Counted from the first letter of the stretch, positions 1 to 9,255 are shown. The stretch: DNA of 64,000 nucleotides from Stenotrophomonas sp. BIO128-Bstrain (GCF_030128875.1 NZ_CP124620.1:3607001-3671000), one strand, 5' to 3'. A program made the numbers and translations. Notes: generated from the letters alone by a model not told the origin.

Positions 1-1016
1 TGGTGATCCTGGCCACCCTGGCCGTCGCCTTCACCTTATGGGCGGCACAGGACGTGGTGCTGCCGATCCTGCTGGCGATGTTCTTCGCGCTGGTCGGCAA
101 CCCGATCCTGCGGATGCTGCAGAAGATCTGGATTCCCCGGTTCCTCGGCGCGGTGCTGGTGCTCGGCGTCGGCCTGAGCGGCGCCGCCGCGCTCGGCGTG
201 CAGCTGGTCGGCCCGGCGATGGAATGGGCCCAGGAAGCACCGCAGCAGCTGCGCAAGGTCGCCCGCCAGGTGCAGAACCTGACCAAGCCGGTGCAGCAGG
301 CCAACCAGGCCGCGGAGAACTTCGCGCGCGTGGCCGGTGGCGAAGGCAGCCGCCGGGTGCAGATCGTGCGCACCCAGCTCGATGATCCCTACAAGGTGCT
401 GACCCGCGCACCACGCCTGGCCGCCTCGGTGCTGGCGGTGGTGCTGCTGACCCTGTTCTTCATGATCTACGGGCAGAGCCTGCAGAAGCACGCCATCGCC
501 CTGTTCCCCAGCCGCCAGCAGCAACGGTTCACCGCCGACATCCTGCGCTCGATCGAGCGCGAGGTTTCCCGGTATGTCCTGACCATCACGGTGATCAACA
601 CGCTGGTCGGCCTGGTCTTCTCCGGCATCCTGCTGCTGCTCGGCATCTCGCTGCAGGAGGCGCTGCTCTGGGGCACCGTGGCCGCCCTGCTGAACTTCGC
701 GCCCTATGTGGGGCCGCTGATCGGCGTGGCACTGATGTTGCTGATGGGCTTTGTGGAGTTCAGCGATCCGTTCAAGGCGCTGCTGCCGGCGGCCTGCTAT
801 CTCGCCCTGCATACGGTGGAAGGACAGGTGGTGACGCCGATCGTGCTCGGCCGCCGGATGGCGATCTCGCCGCTGATCCTGATCCTGGCCCTGATGGTGT
901 TCGGCTGGCTGTGGGGCATGGTCGGCCTGCTGCTGGCGGTGCCGTTGCTGGTCTGCATCAAGCTGGTACTGGCACGATTGGACGGCACGCAGGGCTGGGC
1001 GCGGTTGCTGGAGTAA
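1..1016 (+). CDS. AI-2E family transporter (PerM-like), 5' end outside window
   Basis: Integral membrane protein of the AI-2E/PerM family, a group of putative exporters or secondary transporters of the inner membrane. The visible 338 residues hold two N-terminal hydrophobic segments, a soluble charged region (about residues 75-135), and a C-terminal block of several membrane helices containing the family-typical stretch LLNFAPYVGPLIG. The reading frame is open at the window edge. The GTG at base 3 is only the first in-frame start in view, and family members are usually 350 residues or longer, so the true start probably lies upstream. The substrate cannot be told from sequence. Confidence 0.85.
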   Translation, partial: VILATLAVAFTLWAAQDVVLPILLAMFFALVGNPILRMLQKIWIPRFLGAVLVLGVGLSGAAALGVQLVGPAMEWAQEAPQQLRKVARQVQNLTKPVQQANQAAENFARVAGGEGSRRVQIVRTQLDDPYKVLTRAPRLAASVLAVVLLTLFFMIYGQSLQKHAIALFPSRQQQRFTADILRSIEREVSRYVLTITVINTLVGLVFSGILLLLGISLQEALLWGTVAALLNFAPYVGPLIGVALMLLMGFVEFSDPFKALLPAACYLALHTVEGQVVTPIVLGRRMAISPLILILALMVFGWLWGMVGLLLAVPLLVCIKLVLARLDGTQGWARLLE

Positions 1017-1100
1017 GCCTGTCAGGCCCGGGACAGGCTCGCCGCCCAATCTCGGATGCTGCCAGAATACCCGCACTTTTCTGGATGGATCCTGGCCCTG

Positions 1101-1577
1101 ATGTCTTCTCTCGCTGTCCGTTGTCTTGCCCTCGCCGGCCTTGTCACGCTCGCCGCACCGACGTTCGCCGCAACCCCGCCCAGCACCGAGGTTGCCAGTC
1201 GCCAGCTGGTCGAGGCGGTCACCTGCCAGCGTCACCTGACGCCCGCGCAGTTCGCTGCCTTGGCGAAGGTGCTCAAGCCGACCGAGCTGCAGGCGTACGG
1301 CGAGCTGTCCGATGGCGAGTATGCGCTGACCACGCCGCTGCTTGTGCTGGGCCAGCCGGTGAACCGCCTGTACCTGTACGACGGCGCCAGCGGCGAGGAC
1401 GGCGTTGACAGCTACACCGCCTACTTCAGCACGGCCAGCGTCGAGCAGATCGCCGCGCTGGCGAAGATGCGCGACAGCGTAGCTGGCGACTACACCCTGG
1501 AAGTGGGTCGACATGACCTGAACGTGCGGCAGCAGGACGGGCAGGCATCCATCAGCTGTTCCTACGACCTGCGCTGA
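1101..1577 (+). CDS. Secreted hypothetical protein
   Basis: A 158-residue protein that I do not recognise. The ATG at 1101 is preferred over the upstream in-frame ATG at 1056 because it puts a clean signal peptide at the N terminus (MSSLAVRCLALAGLVTLAAP, cleavage near FAA-TPP). The mature part has two cysteines (in VTCQRH and SISCSYD) that could form a disulfide in the periplasm. There is no catalytic motif. It sits alone between the AI-2E transporter and the HAD hydrolase, in the same orientation. Confidence 0.6.
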   Translation: MSSLAVRCLALAGLVTLAAPTFAATPPSTEVASRQLVEAVTCQRHLTPAQFAALAKVLKPTELQAYGELSDGEYALTTPLLVLGQPVNRLYLYDGASGEDGVDSYTAYFSTASVEQIAALAKMRDSVAGDYTLEVGRHDLNVRQQDGQASISCSYDLR

Positions 1578-1641
1578 AGCACAGCCCTGCACTCCCTGCG
1601 CGCGCGATGAAAGCCCGCGCGCGCAGGCGTAGAATGGCGGG

Positions 1642-2352
1642 GTGAATTTTCCCGTCCAAGCCATCACCCTCGACCTCGACGACACCTTGTGGCCGTTCGC
1701 CCCCATTGGCGCCCGCATCGACCAGGTGTTGTACGAGTGGATGCTCCAGCACAGCCCCGCCACCGCCGCGATGTACCCGGTGGCGGCGATGCGCGAACTG
1801 CGCGAGCGCTCCTTCCATGACAACCCGCATCTGCACTACGACCTGAGCGCGCTGCGCCGGTTGACGCTGAGCGAGGCGCTGGAGAAAAGCGGCGCCGACC
1901 CGGCCCTGCTGGAACCGGCCTATGAAGCGTTCTATGCCGCGCGCAACCAGGTGGAGTTCTATCCCGATGCCATGGACGCGCTGGCCCGGATCGCCGCGCG
2001 CGTGCCGGTGGCCGCCCTCAGCAACGGCAATGCCGACCTGCAGCGGATCGGCGTATCGCACCACTTCACCTTCCAGCTCGGCTCGCGCGAGCACGGCGCG
2101 GCCAAGCCAGCCGCCAGCATCTTCCACGCCGCCTGCGAGCGCCTGGGGGTCGCCCCCGCCCACGTGCTGCACGTCGGCGACCACGCCGAGATGGACGTGG
2201 TCGGTGCGATGCAGGCAGGCCTGCGCGGCTGCTGGATCAACCGCGTCGAGCACACCTGGACTCATCCTTCACTGCAGCCCGATCTGCAGTTCGACACCCT
2301 GACCGGGCTGGCCGACTGGCTGGATGCGAACGCATCCGTCCCGCATGCCTGA
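1642..2352 (+). CDS. HAD family hydrolase (YigB-like)
   Basis: Cytoplasmic haloacid-dehalogenase superfamily phosphatase, 236 residues. Motif I is LDLDDTLWP (nucleophile and general-acid aspartates) close to the N terminus. Motif II is the Ser-Asn pair in AALSNGN, motif III the Lys in AAKPAASIF, and motif IV is HVGDHAEMD. The cap region lies between motifs I and II, as in subfamily I enzymes such as YigB, which can dephosphorylate FMN or sugar phosphates. The actual substrate is not deducible. The start is a GTG. The gene ends 28 bases before the aminopeptidase start and is probably cotranscribed with it. Confidence 0.82.
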   Translation: MNFPVQAITLDLDDTLWPFAPIGARIDQVLYEWMLQHSPATAAMYPVAAMRELRERSFHDNPHLHYDLSALRRLTLSEALEKSGADPALLEPAYEAFYAARNQVEFYPDAMDALARIAARVPVAALSNGNADLQRIGVSHHFTFQLGSREHGAAKPAASIFHAACERLGVAPAHVLHVGDHAEMDVVGAMQAGLRGCWINRVEHTWTHPSLQPDLQFDTLTGLADWLDANASVPHA

Positions 2353-2380
2353 GCGGCCGCCCAAGGAGCCTTCGAATCCC

Positions 2381-3751
2381 ATGTCCCAGATCAACGGTTT
2401 CACGTCCGATACCTCGCATGCGCTGCCGCTGCATGTGATGACCCGCGAGCAGTACGCCGGCTGGCGCGCACGGCAGTCCGACGCGCTCGGCGCGTGGCTG
2501 GATGCGCAGCGCTTCAACGGCAGCGGTGGCAGCGTGGTGCTGCTGCCCGGCGAGCACGGCCTGGCCGGCGCGATCGTCGGTGTCGGCGACCCGGGCGATG
2601 TCTACAGCTACGCGCATGCACCGTTCGCGCTGCCGGAAGGCACCGTGTGGACACTGGCCGACGCGCTGGCGCCGGAGATCGAGACCCTGCTGCAGCTTGG
2701 CTGGGGGCTGGGCAGCTACCGTTTCGCGCGCTACCGCACGCCCAACCGCGCGCCGGCCCAGCTGGCCGCCACGCCTTCGGCCGAAGTGCGCGATGTGATC
2801 ACCGCCAGCCTGCGCGTGCGCGACTGGGTCAACACCCCGACCGAGGACATGGGCCCGCAGCAGCTCGAAGACGCCGCGCGTGAAATGGCCACCGCCCACG
2901 GTGCGCAGATCGAGGTGATCACCGGCGATGCCCTGCTCGAGCAGAACTTCCCCTCCATCCATGCCGTGGGCCGCGCCTCGCACCGGGCCCCGCGCCTGAT
3001 CGTGCTGCGCTGGGGCAATGCAGGGCAGCCGCACGTTGCGCTGGTCGGCAAGGGCGTGTGCTTTGACACCGGCGGGCTGGACATCAAGCCGGGCGATGGC
3101 ATGCGCAACATGAAGAAGGACATGGGCGGCGCCGCGCACGCGCTGGGCCTGGCCGGGCTGATCATGGCCCAGCAGCTGCCGGTGCAGCTGACCCTGCTGA
3201 TCCCGGCGGTGGAAAACGCGATCGGTCCGGATGCGTTCCGCCCGGGCGAGGTGATCGCCACCCGCAAGGGCCTGAGCATCGAGATCGACAACACCGACGC
3301 CGAAGGGCGCGTGATCCTGGCCGACGCGTTGACCTACGCCAGCGAGCAGCAGCCGGAGATCGTGCTCGATTTCGCCACCCTGACCGGCGCGGCCCGCATC
3401 GCGCTCGGTCCGGATCTGCCGGCATTGTTCAGCAACGACGACACTCTTGCCCAGCAGTGGCTGCAGGCCGGTGAATCGGTGCGCGATCCGGTCTGGCGCA
3501 TGCCGCTGTGGCGCCCGTACCTGCGCTACCTGCACAGCAACATCGCCGACCTGGCCAACGCCGGCTCGCGCATGGCCGGCTCGGTCACGGCCGCGCTGTA
3601 CCTGGAGCGTTTCATCGCCGAAGGCCAGACCTGGGCGCATCTGGATGTGTACGCCTGGAACGACGGCGAACGCCCGGGCCGTCCGGCCGGTGGCGAAGCG
3701 CTGGCGCTGCGTTCGGCCTGGGCGATGCTGAAGACGCGCTACGCCGTCTGA
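2381..3751 (+). CDS. M17 leucyl aminopeptidase family protein
   Basis: Cytoplasmic two-metal aminopeptidase of family M17, 456 residues. The catalytic C-terminal domain carries the metal-binding and active-site motifs VGKGVCFDTGGLDIKP (Lys and Asp ligands), MKKDMGGAA, and the signature NTDAEGRV with its metal-binding Asp and Glu. The less conserved N-terminal domain is about 150 residues. The ATG at 2381 is chosen because AAGGAG lies at 2362-2367. The longer frame from 2324 would overlap the HAD gene. It is followed by a strong terminator and probably works in peptide turnover. Confidence 0.88.
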   Translation: MSQINGFTSDTSHALPLHVMTREQYAGWRARQSDALGAWLDAQRFNGSGGSVVLLPGEHGLAGAIVGVGDPGDVYSYAHAPFALPEGTVWTLADALAPEIETLLQLGWGLGSYRFARYRTPNRAPAQLAATPSAEVRDVITASLRVRDWVNTPTEDMGPQQLEDAAREMATAHGAQIEVITGDALLEQNFPSIHAVGRASHRAPRLIVLRWGNAGQPHVALVGKGVCFDTGGLDIKPGDGMRNMKKDMGGAAHALGLAGLIMAQQLPVQLTLLIPAVENAIGPDAFRPGEVIATRKGLSIEIDNTDAEGRVILADALTYASEQQPEIVLDFATLTGAARIALGPDLPALFSNDDTLAQQWLQAGESVRDPVWRMPLWRPYLRYLHSNIADLANAGSRMAGSVTAALYLERFIAEGQTWAHLDVYAWNDGERPGRPAGGEALALRSAWAMLKTRYAV

Positions 3752-3776
3752 GGCAGCGCACCAGCGGCTGAACCCG

Positions 3777-3809
3777 ACGATCCCCGCTCCGGCGGGGATC
3801 GTTGTTTTC
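3777..3809 (+). terminator. Rho-independent terminator after the aminopeptidase
   Basis: A perfect 11-bp stem (3777-3787 with 3792-3802) and a TCCG loop, followed by a short T-rich tail. It closes the HAD/aminopeptidase transcript. Confidence 0.85.
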
Positions 3810-3904
3810 AACAGTTGTCGAAAATGTGAATATCGGCCTGCGCCGCGTTCTGACACCATGCCCCTGTCGCCCCCCACACGCATCGTGAAGGCAGGAATCC
3901 GGAC

Positions 3905-5017
3905 ATGTCGCTCTTCGGCTACACCCGCGCTGGTCGCGAACCGGGCGGCCCACGCCCTCCCTCACCGCTGCTGTGGATCGCGCTGATCGCCCTGATCGCC
4001 GGCGGCCTGGTGCTGGCCTTTGCCTGGCTGGCCGGCTGGATCGGCCGCGACCGCGTCACCGCACAGACCTTCACCGATGCCATCGAGGCGACCGGTCCGC
4101 CGCAGCCCGGCTTCCGCCGTGCGCACACCAAGGGCGTGTGCGTCAGCGGTGTCTTCCAGGGTACGCCCGAAGGGGCAGCGCTGAGTTCGGCACGCGTGTT
4201 CCGGCAGCGCCAGGTGCCGGTACTGGGCCGCCTCTCGATCGGCGGCGGCGACCCGCATGGCGCCGACAACAAGGCCCGCGTGCGCAGCATGGCGCTGCAG
4301 CTGGTCAGCGATGACGGCCAGGAATGGCGCATGGCGATGAACAGTTTCCCGTTCTTCGCGGTGCCCACCGCCGAGGCCTTCCTGGAACAGACCCGCGCCG
4401 GCATCCCGGACCCGGCCACCGGCAAACCGGACCCGGCGAAGATGGCCGCCGTGCTGGAGAAGTACCCGTCCGCGCGTGCCTTCCAGCAGTGGGCCAAGAC
4501 CGCCCCCTGGTCGAACAGCTGGGCCAACACCGCTTACAACGGCGTCAACAGTTTCCGCTTCACCGCCGCCGATGGCAGCCACCGCTTCGTGCGCTGGAGC
4601 ATGCGGCCGCAGGCGCCCTTCGAGGACATGACCCCGGAACAGCGCGCGCAGTCCGACGACGATTTCCTCAGCGAGGAGTTCGCCCGGCGCCTGGCGCAGG
4701 GCCCCGTGCGCTGGGACATGTGGGTGACCATCGCCAACGACGGCGACCCGATCAACGACCCCTCCCAGGTCTGGCCGGAGGACCGCCGCCAGGTGAAGGC
4801 CGGCACGCTGACGCTGAGCAGCATGCAACCGCAGGCCACCGGCGCCTGCCGCGATCTGAACTACGATCCGCTGATCCTGCCCAGCGGCGTGGCCGGCACC
4901 GATGATCCGATCCTGGCCGCACGCTCGGCGGTGTACTCGCAATCGTTCAACCGCCGCGAGCGCGAAATCGCCAGCGGCAAGGCACCCGCCGCCACGGGCA
5001 AGGAGGGTGCGCGATGA
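3905..5017 (+). CDS. Membrane-anchored catalase family peroxidase
   Basis: A 370-residue haem peroxidase of the catalase-related (SrpA-like) group. These are smaller than true catalases and usually periplasmic, reducing peroxides with an external donor. One N-terminal hydrophobic helix (about residues 22-45) acts as an uncleaved anchor or signal. The catalase-fold start follows, with the probable distal His74 in RRAHTKGVCVSG and the downstream SSARVF and RMAMNSFPFF segments. The downstream cytochrome b561 gene overlaps it by 4 bases (ATGA), implying coupled translation and an electron supply from the membrane. Family is clear; substrate is inferred. Confidence 0.83.
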   Translation: MSLFGYTRAGREPGGPRPPSPLLWIALIALIAGGLVLAFAWLAGWIGRDRVTAQTFTDAIEATGPPQPGFRRAHTKGVCVSGVFQGTPEGAALSSARVFRQRQVPVLGRLSIGGGDPHGADNKARVRSMALQLVSDDGQEWRMAMNSFPFFAVPTAEAFLEQTRAGIPDPATGKPDPAKMAAVLEKYPSARAFQQWAKTAPWSNSWANTAYNGVNSFRFTAADGSHRFVRWSMRPQAPFEDMTPEQRAQSDDDFLSEEFARRLAQGPVRWDMWVTIANDGDPINDPSQVWPEDRRQVKAGTLTLSSMQPQATGACRDLNYDPLILPSGVAGTDDPILAARSAVYSQSFNRREREIASGKAPAATGKEGAR

Positions 5018-5580
5018 ACCGTGATGCCGGCCATTTCAATCTCCTCGCCCGCGTCCTGCACTGGCTGATGGCGGCGATGATCCTGGCGATGCTGTTCGTG
5101 GGCGTGACCATGGTTGCCTCGCTGCACTGGCGGCCGGTGCTGATCGATCTGCATCGGCCGCTGGGCATCGCGATCCTGCTGCTGGTGCTGGTGCGCCTGT
5201 ACAACCGCCTGCGGCATCGCCCACCGCCGCTGCCGGCCGATCTGCCCGCCTGGCAGGCCGCCGCCGCGCATGCTTCGCATTGGGTGCTGTACGGGCTGAT
5301 GCTGGCGATGCCGCTGATCGGTTGGGGCATGCTTTCGGCCGGTGGCTACCCGATCGTGATGGGCGGCGGCGTGCATCTGCCGGCGATCCTGCCGCACAAC
5401 CCGGCGCTGTATGCCGCGTTGCGCAACGCCCACAGCCTGCTGGCGTATGTGCTGTTCGCCACGGTGGTGATGCATCTGTCGGCCGCGCTGTTCCACCTGT
5501 GGGTGCGCCGCGATGGCGTGTTCCAGGCGATGGCAAAGGGCCCGGGCGGCACTTCCCCCACCGACACGGATCCGCGGTAA
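5014..5580 (+). CDS. Cytochrome b561 (CybB-like)
   Basis: Di-haem inner-membrane cytochrome b of 188 residues with four hydrophobic helices. Candidate axial histidines lie in RVLHWLMA (helix 1), ASLHWRPV and LIDLHRP (helix 2 region), AHASHWVLYG (helix 3) and VVMHLSAALFH (helix 4). Members shuttle electrons from ubiquinol to periplasmic acceptors or superoxide. Its start codon overlaps the stop of the catalase-like gene, so the likely partner is that peroxidase. A SMAG repeat pair begins right after its stop. Confidence 0.87.
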   Translation: MNRDAGHFNLLARVLHWLMAAMILAMLFVGVTMVASLHWRPVLIDLHRPLGIAILLLVLVRLYNRLRHRPPPLPADLPAWQAAAAHASHWVLYGLMLAMPLIGWGMLSAGGYPIVMGGGVHLPAILPHNPALYAALRNAHSLLAYVLFATVVMHLSAALFHLWVRRDGVFQAMAKGPGGTSPTDTDPR

Positions 5581-5705
5581 CCACCGACCGCTGGCCGGTG
5601 GTATCGGATCGCATGCATCTCCGGCACCCCGGTAGTGCCGGCCGCTGGCCGGCTCTGCATCCTCTCGATCGAGAATAACGGGAGCCGGCCAGCGGCCGGC
5701 ACTAC
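5581..5705. repeat. SMAG (GTAG REP-like) repeats, three palindromes
   Basis: The stretch holds a short palindrome at 5581-5601 (CCACCG...CGGTGG) and then a head-to-head pair. The first of the pair is a GTAG-headed element at 5632-5654 with a GCCGGCC-GCT-GGCCGGC stem. The second is its inverted partner at 5682-5705, ending CACTAC. The paired arrangement is typical of S. maltophilia SMAG dimers. It lies between convergent genes. The inverted element's GTAG supplies the TAG stop codon of the response-regulator gene. Confidence 0.85.
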
Positions 5706-6304
5706 AACCAGCCTTTCTGCCGCGCCAGCCGGTACGCTTCGATGCGGTTGGCCACGCCAAGCTTGCCGATGCACTCGGACAGGTAGTTGCGCACGGTGCC
5801 GTGCGACAGCCCCAGCTGCATGGCGATCTCGCTGGCCGAGCGGCCGTCGCCGGACAGGCGCAGCACCTGGCGCTCGCGATCGTTGAGCGGGTCGGCCTGC
5901 GACCATGCATCCAGCGCCAACTGCGGGTCGATCGCGCGGCCGCCGTGCTGCACCTGGCGCAGTGCATCGGCCAGGCGTTCGGCCGGTGCATCCTTGAGCA
6001 GGTAACCACAGACGCCGGCATCCAGTGCGCGGCGCAGGAAGCCCGAACGCGCGAAGGTGGTCACGATCACCACCTTGATCGGCAGGCCCTGGCGGGCGAT
6101 CCGCTGCGCCAGTTCCAGCCCGGACAAGCCGGGCATTTCGATATCGGTGACCAGGATGTCCGGCTTGAGCTGCTGCAGCATCCGCCATGCGGCCTCGCCA
6201 TCCGCGGCACTGCCCAGCACCTCGATGTCCGGCTCCAGCCCGAGCAGCGCCGATAGCGCGCCGCGTACCATCGCCTGGTCTTCAGCCAGCACGATGCGGA
6301 TCAT
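5702..6304 (-). CDS. NarL/LuxR-type response regulator (DesR-like)
   Basis: A 200-residue DNA-binding response regulator. The N-terminal receiver domain has acidic residues in LAEDQ, the phosphoacceptor Asp54 (LVTDIEMPG), the conserved Thr in IVTTFA and Lys in LLKDAP. The C-terminal LuxR helix-turn-helix (about 135-195) contains LNDREREVL-like and GLSHGTVRNYLS motifs. The gene overlaps its sensor kinase by 4 bases. It lies divergent from an ABC exporter operon, its likely target. The stop codon lies inside a SMAG repeat. Confidence 0.88.
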   Translation of the reverse strand: MIRIVLAEDQAMVRGALSALLGLEPDIEVLGSAADGEAAWRMLQQLKPDILVTDIEMPGLSGLELAQRIARQGLPIKVVIVTTFARSGFLRRALDAGVCGYLLKDAPAERLADALRQVQHGGRAIDPQLALDAWSQADPLNDRERQVLRLSGDGRSASEIAMQLGLSHGTVRNYLSECIGKLGVANRIEAYRLARQKGWL

Positions 6305-7536
6305 GATGCGCCCCGGGCCGGCAGCGACGGCGCGGTCGGCACCGCCACAGGCGCCACCACCGCCGTGGTCGCGGCCGGCAAGGTCACGCGGACCGTTACG
6401 GACGTCCCCTCGCCCTTCGCCGCGTGCAGCACCAGGGTGCCACGCAGGGCAGCGACCCGTTCGCGCATGCCGGTCAGGCCGTTGCCATCCACGTGGGCAC
6501 CGCCACGCCCGTCATCGCGGATCTGCATCGACAAAGTGCGCCCGTCCTGCTCGAAGGTGATCCACGCCTGCCGCGCCTGCGCGTGGCGGGCGACGTTGGT
6601 CACCGCCTCGCGCAGGACCAGTGACAGCGCGCGCTCGATATCGACGGGCATCGGTGGCGGTGGCGCGTAGTGCAGATGCACATGCTGGTACTCCAGTAGC
6701 AACCGGGCCGAGGCGAGTTCGGCCGCCAGATCACTGGCGCGGATCCCGGTGACCGCACTGCGTACTTCGGCCAAGGCCTGGCGCGCGATCGTTTCGGCTT
6801 CGGCCACTTCGCGGCGCGAGCCCACCGGATCGCGGTCGGCCAGCTTGCGCGAGAGCTCCAGCTTCAAGGTGATCAAGGACAGCGTGTGCCCCAGCAGGTC
6901 GTGCAGATCGCGGCCGATGCGCTCGCGCTCGGCGGTCGCCGCCAGCCGACGCACTTCGTCCTGGGACAGCTGCAGCGCCGCATCCTGTTCATGGCTGGCG
7001 GTCTCGAAGTTGACCACCAGGCTGATGATCATCGCCATGCTCGGAATCCAGATCAGCGCCTGCCAAGGGTAATGGGCCAGCAAGCCCACCACCACGAACA
7101 GCGCGTTCAACCCGGCCAGTTGCAGCAGGTAGCGCCCATAGCCACTGCGGCGCGAGACGCGCAGCGTGACGCAGCCGAAGATGAAATAGCTCACTGCCGA
7201 GGGGTACCACGCCAGCGGCACCAGCCCCAGCACCACCATCGACAGCGCGTAGCGCGGCGCGTGGCAGCGCGGTGCCAGCAGCACCCCGGCGTACAGCACG
7301 AGGAACACCGGGTAGGTCAGCAGGGTCAGCGCCGCCCAGCGCCAGGTGTAGCCGCCGCCGAACAACGGCGTCAGGAACACCCACAGCGTCCACAGCAGGT
7401 GGATCGCATCGACCCACGGCGATTTGCCGCGCCGTATGTTCTCGGCCACGGCCGAGTCCGGCGCGGGGCGCAACAGGGAGGCGAACCGACTGGAGGGCAC
7501 GGACGTTTCCAAAGCAGGACGATCAGGCGCGATCAT
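6301..7536 (-). CDS. Sensor histidine kinase (HisKA_3, DesK-like)
   Basis: A 411-residue inner-membrane kinase. About five hydrophobic segments occupy residues 42-180. A HisKA_3 dimerisation domain follows, with phospho-acceptor His212 in GRDLHDLLGH, and then an ATPase domain (N box LREAVTNVARHA, G box RDDGRGG and GLTGMRERV). This is the architecture of DesK-type sensors that detect membrane state or antimicrobial stress. It is translationally coupled to the response regulator. The promoter region is shared with the divergent MacAB-like exporter, suggesting the pair controls that exporter. Confidence 0.88.
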   Translation of the reverse strand: MIAPDRPALETSVPSSRFASLLRPAPDSAVAENIRRGKSPWVDAIHLLWTLWVFLTPLFGGGYTWRWAALTLLTYPVFLVLYAGVLLAPRCHAPRYALSMVVLGLVPLAWYPSAVSYFIFGCVTLRVSRRSGYGRYLLQLAGLNALFVVVGLLAHYPWQALIWIPSMAMIISLVVNFETASHEQDAALQLSQDEVRRLAATAERERIGRDLHDLLGHTLSLITLKLELSRKLADRDPVGSRREVAEAETIARQALAEVRSAVTGIRASDLAAELASARLLLEYQHVHLHYAPPPPMPVDIERALSLVLREAVTNVARHAQARQAWITFEQDGRTLSMQIRDDGRGGAHVDGNGLTGMRERVAALRGTLVLHAAKGEGTSVTVRVTLPAATTAVVAPVAVPTAPSLPARGAS

Positions 7537-7815
7537 GCCACTTCAGCCGATGCGCCGCAGGCGGCGCTGCCGTGGTGGATCTCCACGTCGTGAAGGCAGG
7601 TCAGGGGCAAGGCAGTGGACTCGATGAGGACACCCACAGCGTCACCCCCGGGGCCGCCCGGCCCCAGTGGCCGTCGTCAGCCCATGCAGGTGACAGCTGT
7701 CACTGCCGCCGCGCCAGGCCGCGGGGCATGCTGTCCGCCACCCGGCCACCGTGCCGGTTTGCCCCTCGGCCGCCGATGCGGTCACACTCGGCCCGATTCC
7801 CCGTCCAGACTCACG
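7537..7815. promoter_or_regulatory. Divergent intergenic region between DesKR-like system and exporter
   Basis: This 279-base non-coding stretch must hold promoters for both the kinase (leftward) and the adaptor gene (rightward). An in-frame extension of the adaptor to 7615 exists but lacks any protein signature. I see no confident -35/-10 pair or inverted-repeat operator. Confidence 0.4.
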
Positions 7816-9060
7816 ATGAACGCATCCGCTGAACTGCTCAAGGAACTCCGTATCGACCGCAAGGCCGGTTCGCCGCCGCCGTCGCCCCCGCGACGTGGCC
7901 GCTGGATCGCGCTGGCGGTCGTCCTTCTCATCCTGCTCGCCGGCCTGGCCTGGTTCGTGTTCGGCCGCGAGCGCCCCATCGCCGTGACCACCGCGCCCGT
8001 CGTGGCGATCCAGCAGGGCGGCGCCAGCAGCTCGGTGCTCGACGCCAGCGGCTATGTGGTCGCCCGGCGCATGGCAACGGTCTCGGCCAAGATCACCGGC
8101 AAGGTCCGCGAGGTGATGATCGAGGAAGGCATGCGCGTGGAAGAAGGCCAGGTGATGGCCACGCTCGACCCGATCGATGCCAACGCCCAGCGCAGTCTGT
8201 CGGCCTCGCAGCTCGAGGCCGCACGCAGCCAACTGGCCGGTCTGCAGGCACAGGTCGCCCAGGCTGATGCCGAGGCCGGGCGCCTGCAGGCGCTGGTCGG
8301 CCAGCAACTGGTCTCGCGTTCCCAGTACGACCTGGCCATCGCCCAGCGCGACACCCTGCGCGCCCAGCTCAAGACCGCCCAGCGCAACACCACCGTGGCC
8401 AGCGATTCACTGGCGATCGCCGATCTGGGCGTGGACAACAACATCGTGCGCGCGCCGTTCTCCGGCGTGGTTACCGCCAAGGCCGCACAGCCGGGTGAGA
8501 TCGTTTCGCCGCTGTCGGCCGGCGGCGGTTTTACCCGGACCGGCATCGGCACCATCGTGGACATGGATTCGCTGGAGATCGAAGTCGAGGTCGGCGAATC
8601 CTTCATCGGCCGGGTGCAGCCGAAGATGCCGGTCGAAGCCACCCTCAATGCCTACCCGGACTGGAAAATTCCGGCCGAGGTGATCGCGATCATTCCCACT
8701 GCAGACCGCGGCAAGGCCACCGTGAAAGTGCGCGTGGCGCTGAAGGCCAAGGACCCGCGCATCGTTCCCGAGATGGGCGTGCGGGTCAGCTTCCTGGAAA
8801 GCGCCCGCCCCGCCGAAGCCGCCGAAGCCGCCAAGCCGCAGGGCGTGCGCGTGCCGGCCTCGGCGATCGTGGAGCGCGGGCAGAAGACCGTCGCCTTCGT
8901 GGTCAAGGACGATGCCCGGGTGGAACAGCGCGCGATCACCGTGGGTACCACGCTCAACAACGACCGCCAGGTCACCCAGGGCCTGAAGGCCGGCGAGGTC
9001 GTGGTGACCACCCCACCGGCCGAGCTGCACGATGGCAGCAAGGTCACCGAAACCCCCTGA
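7816..9060 (+). CDS. Efflux periplasmic adaptor subunit (HlyD/MacA-like)
   Basis: A 414-residue membrane-fusion protein. A short cytoplasmic tail precedes one transmembrane helix (about residues 33-52), then a biotinyl-lipoyl/barrel domain, a coiled-coil hairpin (about 115-205, rich in Ala, Gln and Leu), and beta-barrel and membrane-proximal domains. It would bridge the ABC permeases to an outer-membrane channel. The ATG at 7816 places the helix correctly; the longer frame adds a low-complexity tail. It leads a four-gene operon whose closest type is MacAB, but the two permease genes make the composition Lol/FtsX-like. The substrate is unknown. Confidence 0.87.
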   Translation: MNASAELLKELRIDRKAGSPPPSPPRRGRWIALAVVLLILLAGLAWFVFGRERPIAVTTAPVVAIQQGGASSSVLDASGYVVARRMATVSAKITGKVREVMIEEGMRVEEGQVMATLDPIDANAQRSLSASQLEAARSQLAGLQAQVAQADAEAGRLQALVGQQLVSRSQYDLAIAQRDTLRAQLKTAQRNTTVASDSLAIADLGVDNNIVRAPFSGVVTAKAAQPGEIVSPLSAGGGFTRTGIGTIVDMDSLEIEVEVGESFIGRVQPKMPVEATLNAYPDWKIPAEVIAIIPTADRGKATVKVRVALKAKDPRIVPEMGVRVSFLESARPAEAAEAAKPQGVRVPASAIVERGQKTVAFVVKDDARVEQRAITVGTTLNNDRQVTQGLKAGEVVVTTPPAELHDGSKVTETP

Positions 9061-9255
9061 CAGACAACGGGCTCGGTGGCCATTGCGCCACCGGCCTGCG
9101 CCCACGCGGTACGCGAGCCGCTCACGCTCGCGGCAAGTGCGATTTCCTCGTGCCGTCCCGGCGCGCACGGTGAGCGCTGCCCGTCCCCCTGGCGTCCGGA
9201 AGCCTTCGCCCAGACGCGCCGTACGTCTTTCCATCCGATCCACGGAGAACCACCC

